Positions 35,064 to 43,986 of a stretch of 64,000 bases of DNA are shown piece by piece (the stretch's first letter is position 1; the number at the start of each line of letters is the position of its first letter). The notes below the pieces were generated by a model. It did not search any database, was not told the origin of the DNA, and saw nothing but the letters and a program-made list of their open reading frames with translations. The stretch is from NCBI RefSeq assembly GCF_014199255.1, contig NZ_JACIJF010000001.1, positions 372,001 through 436,000 of the forward strand. The letters run 5' to 3'. Origin of the DNA: Sphingomonas xinjiangensis. Its GTDB lineage: Bacteria; Pseudomonadota; Alphaproteobacteria; Sphingomonadales; Sphingomonadaceae. The position numbers were made by a program, and so were the translations under genes.

Positions 35064-35990
35064 TCAATCGGTCGGACTGTCCGCCGTGAAGCGCGAGCAG
35101 CAAGGCTCCGCCACCGGCTGCAATTCCATCAGTTCCACGCGGGTCCCGTCCGGATCATACAGGTTGGCCTGCCATTTCCCGTCGCGTCCCATTTGCGGAC
35201 CATCGTGCCGCGGGCTCAACCGGTTCTCGGCTGCGAGCCGCGCCACCGTCTTCTTCATGTCGGTGACCCCCAGCGACAGGTGGTTGAACACCCCCAGCAA
35301 TCGTGCGTCGACACGTTTGGCGTCAACCGTGGAGCCAGCGCCGATCATCATATATTCCAGCCAGTCCCGTCCCTGGGGTACCTGTTGCGAGATCCAGTCG
35401 GTCGCGCCTTCCCTCATCGCGCCGTACCAATAGGGCCGGAAACCCAGCAGCTTGCGATAGAAAGCATCCTGCACCACCCGATCGCGCACGACCTGCCCGA
35501 TATGGATGATCCGTCCGCTGACCACGCCTGAAGACACCGTGGGCGTCTTGATGGAATGCTGAACGAACTGGACCTCATTACCTTCGGGATCGCGGGTGCC
35601 GAACCAGCGCTCCCCACTTGCGCTGGTGGTCAGCGCCGTGGCGTGCTTGGTACCATGGCTCAGCAAATAGCGTCGCAGTGCGGCAGCGTCGGTGGTCGTG
35701 TAGGCGATATGCGCCAGCCGGCTTTCGCCCTGCCCGGCCGGCAACGGCAGCAACTCGACGAACTGGTGGTCGCTGAAGAGATAGCGGACGCCCCGGGGGT
35801 TTTCCGGATCGGCTACCTTCTTCGCGCCGAGCACGCGGCCATAGAAATCCTGCGATGCCGACAGATCGCTGGCATAGACCGCCAGATGCGACACACCCGT
35901 GATCGGCGGGCGTGCGGCCTGTTGCCTGGCCAACGCTGCGGCTGGCCCCACGACCGCAAGCGCCGTCAGCATCAACGCCTGTCGGATCAT
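35064..35990 (-). CDS. Exported double VOC (glyoxalase-fold) protein
   Basis: A 308-residue protein with a signal peptide (MIRQALMLTALAVVGPAAALA). Two consecutive VOC modules follow: residues about 30-145 with HLAVYASDLSASQDFYGRVL, VELLPL, HIAYTT and NEVQFVQH, and about 165-290 with IIHIGQVVRD, HLSLGVTD and TRVELMEL. The His and Glu residues at the ends of the strands are those that bind metal in glyoxalases and extradiol dioxygenases, so both modules probably hold a metal. Function is unknown; fosfomycin resistance and glyoxalase I are unlikely given the export signal. ATG 35990 has AGGAG upstream. First gene of the VOC, Gfo/Idh, DUF1080 operon (11-base gap to the next). Confidence 0.82.
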   Translation of the reverse strand: MIRQALMLTALAVVGPAAALARQQAARPPITGVSHLAVYASDLSASQDFYGRVLGAKKVADPENPRGVRYLFSDHQFVELLPLPAGQGESRLAHIAYTTTDAAALRRYLLSHGTKHATALTTSASGERWFGTRDPEGNEVQFVQHSIKTPTVSSGVVSGRIIHIGQVVRDRVVQDAFYRKLLGFRPYWYGAMREGATDWISQQVPQGRDWLEYMMIGAGSTVDAKRVDARLLGVFNHLSLGVTDMKKTVARLAAENRLSPRHDGPQMGRDGKWQANLYDPDGTRVELMELQPVAEPCCSRFTADSPTD

Positions 35991-36171
35991 GGGCGCCTCT
36001 CCTTTTTCGTTCTGGGCTTCACCTGACACGCGGCGGCGCGACTCACAAGCCGCTGATCGGGCGATCGAGGCCACCCGTCGGCTCGAATAGCTGCCCCACC
36101 ATGGATCGAAGCGAGCGTGGCTTCGCTTAGGTCTCGACTGGCCAGGTTGGCGTTTGCACAAGGGGTGATGC

Positions 36172-37458
36172 GTGAAGGCAGCAGAGGTATTTCGCACTCT
36201 GGATTTGGAGTTGAAGCCCGATCCATCCCGCACGGTGATCCGCCCCTTCAGCTTCGGTTATCCCGAGGCGTTCGCCGTGGAGCGCCCGACCCGCGCCCAG
36301 GCGGTGGCCCGGCGCATGATGGCGCTCGATCCCGCCATGCGCGCGAGGATGCTGGAGGGGCTGCGCGGCGCCATGGAAGCGCGGCATCGCAACGTCGACA
36401 GCGTGTTCCTGCGGCGCTTCGGCGAAGTGAAGAGCGACATCGGCGATATCACGGTCGAAACCACGGAGGACCGCCTGCTGATCGGCGCGTATTTCAGCCA
36501 GGAATATGCCTTCGAGTCCGCGGCACTGTTCAACCCCAGCATCGTCCAGGTCCGCGATCAGGATTCCGACGATGACTCGATCCGCTTCATCCTGTCGCTG
36601 CGCGGGGTGGGCGAAGGGCATATCTCCTCGGTCACGTTCCGCACCGGTACCTGGGACGGCGGCACCGGGCTTGTCATCGATCCGGCGAGCCCGCACGGCG
36701 CGCCGCCCCGGATCGAAAGCGACGATGCCGGCTGGGTGCGCATGCGCGCAGAGGACAGCGAGAATATCTCCGAAACCGTGATCTTCCCGATCCTGCCCAG
36801 CCAGGCACGCGGCGTGGAGGATCTTCGCCTGGTCCATTTCACCGAACAGGATGGCACCAGAAGCGTTATGGGCACCTACACCGCGTTCGACGGTGTCAGC
36901 GCCCGTGCCGAGATCCTGCGCGGCATCGACGCGCGCACCTATGAGATGCGGGCGCTGACCGGCGCCTTGGCCGGATACAAGGGCATGGCGCTATTCCCGC
37001 GCCGGGTCGGCGGGCGCTATGCGATGATCGGGCGGCAGGACAGCGAGAACCTGTGGCTGCTCTATTCGGACGACCTGTTCAGCTGGGAAACCGGCGAGCG
37101 CATCATGGGCCCCAAATATCCGTGGGAGCTCGTTCAGATCGGCAATTGCGGATCCCCCATCGAGATCGAAGAAGGCTGGCTGGTGTTCACCCACGGCGTC
37201 GGAATGGTGCGCGGCTATTGCGTCGGGGCGTGCCTTCTCGACAAGGAGGACCCTTCAAAGGTGCTCGCGCGCACCGCCTCTCCCCTGTTGTTCCCCAGTG
37301 CCGAGCAACGTGGCGGCTATGTCCCCAACGTGACCTATAGCTGCGGCGCCTTGCTGCATAAGCGCAATATCCTGCTCCCCTATGCCATCGCTGACGAGTT
37401 CACTGCGTTCGCCGTCGGCAGCATCGACGATCTGCTCGCGGTGATGGAGCCGCAGTGA
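36172..37458 (+). CDS. GH130 family mannoside phosphorylase/beta-1,2-mannosidase-like enzyme
   Basis: A 428-residue five-bladed beta-propeller enzyme of GH130, which acts on beta-linked mannosides by phosphorolysis or, in one subgroup, hydrolysis. The block ALFNPSIVQVRDQD followed by RFILSLRGVGEGHISSVTFR resembles the beta-1,2-mannosidase subgroup as I remember it. Later blocks YAMIGRQDSENLWLLYSDD, GNCGSPIEIEEGWLVFTHG and YVPNVTYSCGALLH are also family-typical. No signal peptide, so it is cytoplasmic. GTG 36172 has AAGGGG upstream. It is divergent from the VOC operon and precedes the second TonB receptor. Whether it is phosphorylase or hydrolase cannot be decided from the sequence alone. Confidence 0.83.
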   Translation: MKAAEVFRTLDLELKPDPSRTVIRPFSFGYPEAFAVERPTRAQAVARRMMALDPAMRARMLEGLRGAMEARHRNVDSVFLRRFGEVKSDIGDITVETTEDRLLIGAYFSQEYAFESAALFNPSIVQVRDQDSDDDSIRFILSLRGVGEGHISSVTFRTGTWDGGTGLVIDPASPHGAPPRIESDDAGWVRMRAEDSENISETVIFPILPSQARGVEDLRLVHFTEQDGTRSVMGTYTAFDGVSARAEILRGIDARTYEMRALTGALAGYKGMALFPRRVGGRYAMIGRQDSENLWLLYSDDLFSWETGERIMGPKYPWELVQIGNCGSPIEIEEGWLVFTHGVGMVRGYCVGACLLDKEDPSKVLARTASPLLFPSAEQRGGYVPNVTYSCGALLHKRNILLPYAIADEFTAFAVGSIDDLLAVMEPQ

Positions 37459-37520
37459 CGCGCCGGCTCCCGCCGCCGCACGGCAAGCACCAACGTCCGT
37501 TCACCGATACAGATGTCATG

Positions 37521-37551
37521 CAAATGTAAAAAACGTTAGCGGTGACGTCAG
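37521..37551 (+). promoter_or_regulatory. Candidate operator upstream of the second TonB receptor gene
   Basis: GCAAATGTAAAAAACGTTAG (37521-37540) shares GCAAAT, AAAAACG and TTA.CG with the element upstream of the first receptor, and includes the palindrome AACGTT (37533-37538). A second palindrome, TGACGTCA, lies at 37544-37551. The element is about 150 bases before the receptor start codon. Confidence 0.3.
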
Positions 37552-37673
37552 AGATTGGGTACGCTGCGTGTCGCAATCGGCAGGCGACTGCCCCTTGCGG
37601 AAACTAGCGATGGAGTGTGGGAAGACGCTGCAAGGCGCTCCGCACTTCGCATTATGTAAGGGGAGTGTCATAG

Positions 37674-40460
37674 ATGCGTTTGCGCCAGATCATCTTGCTA
37701 ACGACCGCGATGACCGGTTTCGCCGGTGTTGCGCACGCGCAGCAGGATCCTTCCACACCCCCTAGCACCGAGCCTCCCAGTGGCGGCGCCTCCGCTGATC
37801 AGGCCGAGCCGGACAGGGGCGAAGAAGTCGTCGTCACCGGCTACGCCGGCGCCCTGCGTCAGGCCATCGCGGTGAAGCGTAACGCGAACGCAGTCGTGGA
37901 CGCGATCTCGGCCGAAGACATCGGCAAGTTTCCCGACCGCAACGTTGCCGAATCGCTGTCGCACATCCCGGGCGTATCGATCGACCGCCGCTTCGGTGAA
38001 GGCGAAAAGGTCGCGATCCTCGGCACCGATCCTGCGCTCAACCGCATGCTGCTCGATGGGCACGGTCTCGCCTCGGCCGATTGGGGCGGCAACGACAACG
38101 ATCCCAGCAGCCGCACCTTCAACTATTCGCTGCTCGCGCCCGAGCTGGTCGATCGGCTGGAAGTCTACAAGTCGCCCGAACCGCGCCTTGAGGAAGGCAG
38201 CCTGGGCGGTACCGTCATCGTGCGCACCCGCCGCCCGCTGGAGCTGAAAGCCAACTCCGTCTTCGCCTCGGGCGGCTATTCGTACAATGACCGCGCCGAA
38301 AAGGGCAGCATTCGTGGATCTGGGCTCTACAGCTGGAAGAACGACGCCGAGACCTTCGGCATCCTGCTCGCGGCGACCTATGACAAGCAGAATCTGGTAC
38401 GTTCAGGCGTCGAGTTTTTCGGCTATGACAATGCCGACGGTTCGGGCAGTCCGTTCTTGACCACCAATGCGGCGGGCCAGCGCGTGTTGAAGAACCCGGC
38501 GGCAGTTATCACCGGCGGCACGCTGGCCGACCTGGATAAGGCAGCCTCACCCTTCGGCATCAACTACGCCTATTTTCAGCAGCAGCGCGAACGCACCAGC
38601 GTTGCCGGAACCATGCAGTTCCGCCCGTCGAGCGACCTCACCCTGACGCTCAACGGCCTGCACATCAACGGCAACTACAACAACTACAGCCAGTCGATGT
38701 ACACGATTCCGGGCGCGTGGACCGGCGATGTGCTGCAATCCGCCACAGTCGCTAACGGCGTAGTGACCGACGCCAGCTTCGGCGCCGCCACCGGTCAGAG
38801 CGCGCAGCTCGACACGCTGGTCCGCCACACCAAGCTGAAGACCGACAACCTCAACTTCTTCGCCGATTGGGAAGGCGATGACGGCGCCAAGGTCTCCTTT
38901 GCCGGCGGCTGGAGCAAGGCGACGGGCGGGCGCAATCCCGAGTACCTGTTCAATGTCCAAACCCGTCTGCCGTTCAGCTATTCGATCACCCCCACGTCGG
39001 CGGACGTGAACTTCGTTGGCGATCTGACCAACCCGACGAACTATTTCACCAATCCGAACAACAATCCCGCTACGATTGAGGGTCGCCCCGTGCTCGTCGG
39101 CGGCACGGAGCTGGTGGGCGCGCAGATCGGCGGGCTCGACTACAGCGTCACGACCGATGTCGACGCCTTTGGCGGCTTCGATGCGACAGTCCCTGTCGGC
39201 GATGGCTTCTTCAAGCAGTTCCTGGTCGGCTCGCGCTTCACCAACCACATCAACCGCGTCGATTCGCGTGGCGTGAATAGCTACCTTCGGCAGTCGCTGC
39301 TCGGCTCGCAGCTGGGGGTCGAAACCGGCGTCACGCCGGATGGCGTCTACAGCGGCACCGGCGGCAACGGCAACGCCACGCAATATCTCAACCTGCCCGA
39401 ACAGTCGGTGATCGACGTCCTCGAAAACGCGATCAACTCGCCGTTGGTGGAAAAGGTCGGAGCGTCGACGCGTGTGAAGGAAACGACACTCGCCAGCTAT
39501 GCCCAGCTGAACTTCGAAGGCGGCGGGCTGCGCGGCAATATCGGCGGTCGCTTGGTCTACACCAAGGACGAGTCGCAATATGCGCTCTCGCTACCCACCA
39601 CCGCGAATCCCAATCCGGTTCCGGTGCCGACCACGAGCACGTCGAGCTATCTGAAGTTCCTGCCGTCGATCAACCTTGCCTATGAAGCCAGCCCGACGCT
39701 GATCTTCCGCGGCGCGGTGGCCAAGGTGATCTCGCGGCCGCGCTATCAGGACCTTGCTGCATCGATCACGCAGAACGACGTGACCCGTGACGCGGGCGGC
39801 GGCAATCCCAACCTGCGGCCCTATGAATCGACCAACTACGAAGTCACCGCGGAATTCTATCCCCGCCCGGGCGCACTGCTTTCGCTTGAGCTGTATCGCC
39901 GCGAGATCGACAACTACATCATCAACGAGCGCGTCCCCGGCCAGACGCTGTTCAATTCGCTGACCGGTCAGCTTGAGAACAACTACACCGTTCAGCGCCC
40001 GATCAACGCGGGCAAGGGCAAGGTCAACGGAGTCCTGATAAACGGCCAGGCGGAGATTTGGGGCGGCTTCGGCATCCAGGCGAACTATGCCTATCAGGAC
40101 AGCAGCACCTCGACGACGATCAACTCGACGGCGATCCTGAACCTGCCCTATCTCTCGAAGCACACCGTCAACATCATCCCTTATTTCGAAAAGGGGCCGT
40201 TCCAGGCGCGGCTTAGCTACAATTACCGGTCGGCCTATTTCCGCACGATCGGCCGCCTCGGCTCACAGGAAATGGTGGCGCCATACAACCAGCTCGACGC
40301 CTCGATGTCGCTCAAGCTGACTGAGAATGTCACGCTGACGGCGCAGGCGCAGAATCTGCTGGACGAAACGTACCTCCAATATAGCGGCACGCCCGATCGC
40401 CCCTCGGCCTTCTACAAAAACGGGCGCACCTTCGTGGGCAGCATCTCCTTCCGCATGTAG
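37674..40460 (+). CDS. TonB-dependent receptor (TIGR01782-like), second glycan importer
   Basis: A 928-residue outer-membrane transporter with signal peptide (MRLRQIILLTTAMTGFAGVAHA), acidic Pro-rich spacer, TonB-box-like EEVVVTGYAGALRQAIAV, plug (AEDIGKFPDRNVAESLSHIPGV; RLEEGSLGGTVIVRTRRPLE) and a barrel ending in GRTFVGSISFRM. ATG 37674 has AAGGGGAG upstream. It belongs to the same broad family as the other receptor, but the two differ clearly in sequence, so they probably import different glycan fragments. It lies downstream of the GH130 gene on the same strand and is followed by a strong hairpin. Confidence 0.94.
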   Translation: MRLRQIILLTTAMTGFAGVAHAQQDPSTPPSTEPPSGGASADQAEPDRGEEVVVTGYAGALRQAIAVKRNANAVVDAISAEDIGKFPDRNVAESLSHIPGVSIDRRFGEGEKVAILGTDPALNRMLLDGHGLASADWGGNDNDPSSRTFNYSLLAPELVDRLEVYKSPEPRLEEGSLGGTVIVRTRRPLELKANSVFASGGYSYNDRAEKGSIRGSGLYSWKNDAETFGILLAATYDKQNLVRSGVEFFGYDNADGSGSPFLTTNAAGQRVLKNPAAVITGGTLADLDKAASPFGINYAYFQQQRERTSVAGTMQFRPSSDLTLTLNGLHINGNYNNYSQSMYTIPGAWTGDVLQSATVANGVVTDASFGAATGQSAQLDTLVRHTKLKTDNLNFFADWEGDDGAKVSFAGGWSKATGGRNPEYLFNVQTRLPFSYSITPTSADVNFVGDLTNPTNYFTNPNNNPATIEGRPVLVGGTELVGAQIGGLDYSVTTDVDAFGGFDATVPVGDGFFKQFLVGSRFTNHINRVDSRGVNSYLRQSLLGSQLGVETGVTPDGVYSGTGGNGNATQYLNLPEQSVIDVLENAINSPLVEKVGASTRVKETTLASYAQLNFEGGGLRGNIGGRLVYTKDESQYALSLPTTANPNPVPVPTTSTSSYLKFLPSINLAYEASPTLIFRGAVAKVISRPRYQDLAASITQNDVTRDAGGGNPNLRPYESTNYEVTAEFYPRPGALLSLELYRREIDNYIINERVPGQTLFNSLTGQLENNYTVQRPINAGKGKVNGVLINGQAEIWGGFGIQANYAYQDSSTSTTINSTAILNLPYLSKHTVNIIPYFEKGPFQARLSYNYRSAYFRTIGRLGSQEMVAPYNQLDASMSLKLTENVTLTAQAQNLLDETYLQYSGTPDRPSAFYKNGRTFVGSISFRM

Positions 40461-40473
40461 ATGAACGCTGCCG

Positions 40474-40506
40474 GCCAGCACCCCACTCTTGCGACGGGGT
40501 GCTGGC
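40474..40506 (+). terminator. Strong hairpin after the second TonB receptor gene
   Basis: GCCAGCACCCC (40474-40484) pairs perfectly with GGGGTGCTGGC (40496-40506), an 11-bp stem with an 11-base loop beginning 13 bases after the stop codon. No T-run follows. It closes the glycan region; 40507-40741 contains nothing else I could identify. Confidence 0.65.
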
Positions 40507-40741
40507 GCACGGCGTAGCTCGCTGTAATCTCGCTCAGACCGGGCATTCGCATCAACAGCGAAGGCGACACCGAACCTGCGGACATCGCATGTGCCGGCGC
40601 TCTTTTCCGGCACGTCGGGCGGCGCCGCCGTTTACGCCCAACCCGGCGCCCAAAACGAGCGGGCCGCGTCCAACAGCTACCCCTCGGATCTCGCACGCTA
40701 TGGCCGGCAATGGCAGTGCGGGAAGTTCAGCCGAGTGCGGC

Positions 40742-41563
40742 TTACGCGTGCGCTGGTGGCAGGACGAAGCGGTCGATCGCGTCGGCGACACCGTCCTCTT
40801 GGTTCGACCGCGCAACATGCTTTGCGGCCGCCCGCACTTCTTCGGGCGCCTGCCCCATCGCTACGGAGACCGCTGCGCGTGCGAACATCGGCAGATCGTT
40901 GCGCTGATCGCCCAGTGCTGCAACGGCGCTGAGCGGAACGCCATAGGCTTTGGCAAGCCCGGCGATGCCATCGCCTTTGTTGGCAGTGGGTGCCGTGATG
41001 TCCAGATAATAAGGTTGGGATCGGGCCACCGTGGCGCCCTCGCCGAACGCGATTTGCATTTCACCCTCGATCGCTGCCAACAGCTCGTGGTCGTCGCTGA
41101 CACCCACCAGCTTGTCGGCCCGGGCGAGCAACGGCGCGAAGTCCGCATCGAAGACCGCATCGACATTGGCTGCGCGCCGCTCTCGCGGAAGATTGTGGTT
41201 GGTGCGGTCGCGCGCGTACCACTTGCCATCGGCGAACAGCCACGGCGTGACTCCGGGGCGATCGATCTTTTCCAGCGCCCGCGCCGCAATCGCGGGCTCC
41301 AGGCGATCGGCTGCGACGATCCGGCCATCCGGCATGACAACCGTTCCGCCATTGAACGCGCCGATCGGCCCCTTCAGGCCCAGCCGCTCGGCGATCCACA
41401 GCATGCCGCTGGGCGGTCGGGCGCTGATCAGGCTCATCGCGATCCCCGCCTCTTGGATACGCGCCACCGCGGCAATAACGGCGTCGGACAGCGTCTTGTC
41501 GTCGCGCACCAACGTTCCGTCGATGTCGGACACGAGCAGGCGAATGGTATTGTCTTCGGGCAT
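40742..41563 (-). CDS. HAD-superfamily Cof-type sugar phosphatase
   Basis: A 273-residue HAD-IIB phosphatase. Motif I is SDIDGTL (Asp13, Asp15), motif II is the ISARP stretch, the motif III lysine lies in TANKGDGI, and motif IV is ALGDQRNDLPMF. The large cap domain fits the Cof/YbiV group acting on sugar phosphates. ATG 41563 overlaps the zwf stop as TGATG, so the gene is translated as the last member of the pentose-phosphate cluster. It could dephosphorylate an overflow intermediate of this pathway; the actual substrate is unknown. In-frame sequence upstream belongs to the end of zwf in another frame. Confidence 0.88.
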   Translation of the reverse strand: MPEDNTIRLLVSDIDGTLVRDDKTLSDAVIAAVARIQEAGIAMSLISARPPSGMLWIAERLGLKGPIGAFNGGTVVMPDGRIVAADRLEPAIAARALEKIDRPGVTPWLFADGKWYARDRTNHNLPRERRAANVDAVFDADFAPLLARADKLVGVSDDHELLAAIEGEMQIAFGEGATVARSQPYYLDITAPTANKGDGIAGLAKAYGVPLSAVAALGDQRNDLPMFARAAVSVAMGQAPEEVRAAAKHVARSNQEDGVADAIDRFVLPPAHA

Positions 41564-42996
41564 CAGGCGATCTCGTTCCATTGGCGGCCATCCCGCGCGA
41601 TCGATGCATTGGCACTCTTCGGGCCGCTGCTGCCGGCCGGATAGTCGTCGGGCGCTCCCGATGCCCATGCGTCCAGCAGCGGCTGGATCACGCGCCAGCC
41701 GCCTTCGATCTGGTCTGCGCGCTGGAACAGCGTCTGGTCACCGGTCAGCACGTCATAGAGCAAGGTTTCGTAGCCCGTCTGGTGGCCGACATCGAACCGG
41801 TCGGCATACCGGAAGTCCATGCTCACCGGGGCAGTCTCCATCACCGGCCCAGGCTTCTTGGCAACGAACTCGAAGCTCATGCCTTCGTCAGGCTGAAGCT
41901 GAAGGGTGAGGCGGTTGGGCATCATGGGCGCAGCGGCGCCGTTGTCGCGGAACAGCGCGATCGGTACGTCACGAAACTGGACGACGATCTCCGTATCGCG
42001 CGCCTTCAGCCCCTTACCCGTTCGCAGGTAGAAAGGGACACCCGACCACCGCCAGCTATCGACCTCGACCTTCAGCGCGGCATAAGTCTCGGTGTTGCTG
42101 TTCTCGCCCACATCGGCTTCGTCGACATAGGCGGGAACCGTCTTGTCGCCGACCGTCCCCGCCGCATAGCGCCCGCGGACGGCCTGATCCGGCTGCACCG
42201 GCCGAGCAGCGGCGAGGACCTTGGCCTTTTCCGTACGCACGGCGTCGGCGTCGAAGCTGTTGGGGGGTTCCATGCCCACCAGCGCCAGTAGCTGGAACAG
42301 GTGGTTGGGCACCATGTCGCGCAGCGCTCCCGTCGCGTCGTAGAACTTGCCGCGCGTACCCACCGTCACCGCTTCGGCAGCCGTGATCTGGACATGGTCG
42401 ATATAGCGGCTGTTCCATACCGCCTCGAGCAGCGCGTTGCCGAACCGCGCGACCATGATGTTCTGCACCGTTTCCTTGCCCAGGAAATGGTCGATCCGAT
42501 AAATCTGTTGCTCTTCGACTTTCGCCAGCAGGCGCGCGTTGAGCGCTTGGGCAGATGGCAAGTCGGTGCCGAACGGCTTCTCGATCACCAATCGGCGGAA
42601 CCCGTCATCTTCGCGCATCAGCCCTGCCTTGGCGAGCGCGTCGGCAACCGGGCCGAAAAAGGCTGGAGCGGTGGCCAGATAGAAAACCGCATTCCCCTTG
42701 ACGCGCTCGGCGAGCGTGGTGAAGGTCGCCGCCTCCTCGAAGTCACCTTTCATATAGGTGATCCGGTCGCGCAGGCGCTTCCAGCCCTGCTTGTCCTCGA
42801 CAAACTCGTCTAATGCGCCGCGCAGCGCCGCATCATCGGCATCGTGATGGCTGACGCCCAGGATCGTGGTCGCGTCGTCGATGATCCCGGCTTCGACCAG
42901 ATTGACGATCGCCGGCACCAGCAGGCGCTTGGCAAGGTCGCCCATCGCCCCGAAGATCACGAGTGTGGCGGCCGGCGCGCGCGGCGCGTCGCTCAT
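41563..42996 (-). CDS. zwf: Glucose-6-phosphate 1-dehydrogenase
   Basis: Oxidises glucose 6-phosphate to 6-phosphogluconolactone. The 477-residue product has the coenzyme-binding IFGAMGDLAKR, the LVIEKPFGTDL block, the active-site RIDHFLGKETVQN and RTGKGLKARDTEIVVQF. ATG 42996 forms an ATGA overlap with the gnd stop; longer in-frame sequence lies inside gnd and is not family-like. No lactonase gene (pgl) accompanies it, and no edd/eda genes are in the window, so flux is presumably directed by the adjacent gnd. Confidence 0.95.
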   Translation of the reverse strand: MSDAPRAPAATLVIFGAMGDLAKRLLVPAIVNLVEAGIIDDATTILGVSHHDADDAALRGALDEFVEDKQGWKRLRDRITYMKGDFEEAATFTTLAERVKGNAVFYLATAPAFFGPVADALAKAGLMREDDGFRRLVIEKPFGTDLPSAQALNARLLAKVEEQQIYRIDHFLGKETVQNIMVARFGNALLEAVWNSRYIDHVQITAAEAVTVGTRGKFYDATGALRDMVPNHLFQLLALVGMEPPNSFDADAVRTEKAKVLAAARPVQPDQAVRGRYAAGTVGDKTVPAYVDEADVGENSNTETYAALKVEVDSWRWSGVPFYLRTGKGLKARDTEIVVQFRDVPIALFRDNGAAAPMMPNRLTLQLQPDEGMSFEFVAKKPGPVMETAPVSMDFRYADRFDVGHQTGYETLLYDVLTGDQTLFQRADQIEGGWRVIQPLLDAWASGAPDDYPAGSSGPKSANASIARDGRQWNEIA

Positions 42997-43970
42997 TGCG
43001 GCATCTCGACATGCCCGCCAAAGCCGAAGCGCATGGCCGAAAGGAGCTTGTCGCCGAACGTGTGGTCGACTCGGCTGCGATAGCGGGCGAACAGCGCGGC
43101 GGTAAGGACGTTGGCGGGCACCGCCTCTTCCATCGCCGCAACGATCGTCCACTGGCCTTCGCCGGAATCGGCGACATGGCCGCTATAGCCTTCGAGGGCG
43201 TGGTCCTTGGCAAGGCCGATCGCGCACAGGTCGAGCAGCCAGGACGAGATCACGCTGCCGCGCCGCCACACCTCGGCCACGTCGGGCAGGTTGATGTCGA
43301 ACCGTTCTTCGGGCGCCAGCTTTTCGGAGGACTTGCCCTTCAGGATGTCGAAGCCCTCGGCATAGGCCTGCATCAGGCCATATTCGATGCCGTTGTGCAC
43401 CATCTTGACGAAGTGCCCGGCGCCGGCGGGTCCGGCATGGATGTAGCCACGCTCGGCGCGGTCGTCGGCGGCATCGCGGCCGGCCGTGCGCGGTATCGAT
43501 CCATAGCCCGGCGCGAGCGTGTCGAAGATGGGGTCGAGCAGGTCCACCGTTTCCGTGTCGCCGCCGATCATCATGCAATAGCCGCGCTCACGCCCCCACA
43601 CGCCGCCCGACGTGCCGACATCGACATAATGGAGCTGCTTCGCCTTTGCCGCGGCGGCGCGGCGGATGTCGTCCTTGTAGAAGCTGTTGCCGCCATCGAT
43701 GATGATGTCGCCGGGCTCGCACAGTTCGATCAGCTTGCCGATGGTGCTCTCCGTCGGCTCGCCGGCGGGCAGCATGACCCACAATATGCGCGGCGCGGCC
43801 AGCTTGGCGACGACGTCTTCCACCGAACTCGCCGCAGTCGCTCCTTCGCTTGCCAGCGCGGCGACGGCGTTCGCGTCGCGATCGAAGGCGACGATCTCGT
43901 GCTCGCCGCCCATCAGCCGGCGCGCGATATTGGCGCCCATCCGGCCAAGGCCGATCATGGCAAGACGCAT
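42993..43970 (-). CDS. gnd: 6-phosphogluconate dehydrogenase, decarboxylating (short type)
   Basis: Oxidative decarboxylation of 6-phosphogluconate to ribulose 5-phosphate. At 325 residues it is the short form (compare about 470 in E. coli). Seen: MIGLGRMGANIARRL, IIDGGNSFYKDD, the substrate-binding VDVGTSGGVWGRERGYCMM and the catalytic-lysine block HFVKMVHNGIEYGLMQAY. The second beta-strand ends in AFDRD; the acidic Asp30 there usually favours NAD+ over NADP+. ATG 43970 has AAAGGAAA upstream. It lies 16 bases after tal-pgi and overlaps zwf by 4 bases. Confidence 0.94.
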   Translation of the reverse strand: MRLAMIGLGRMGANIARRLMGGEHEIVAFDRDANAVAALASEGATAASSVEDVVAKLAAPRILWVMLPAGEPTESTIGKLIELCEPGDIIIDGGNSFYKDDIRRAAAAKAKQLHYVDVGTSGGVWGRERGYCMMIGGDTETVDLLDPIFDTLAPGYGSIPRTAGRDAADDRAERGYIHAGPAGAGHFVKMVHNGIEYGLMQAYAEGFDILKGKSSEKLAPEERFDINLPDVAEVWRRGSVISSWLLDLCAIGLAKDHALEGYSGHVADSGEGQWTIVAAMEEAVPANVLTAALFARYRSRVDHTFGDKLLSAMRFGFGGHVEMPQ

Positions 43971-43986
43971 TGGTATTTCCTTTCGT

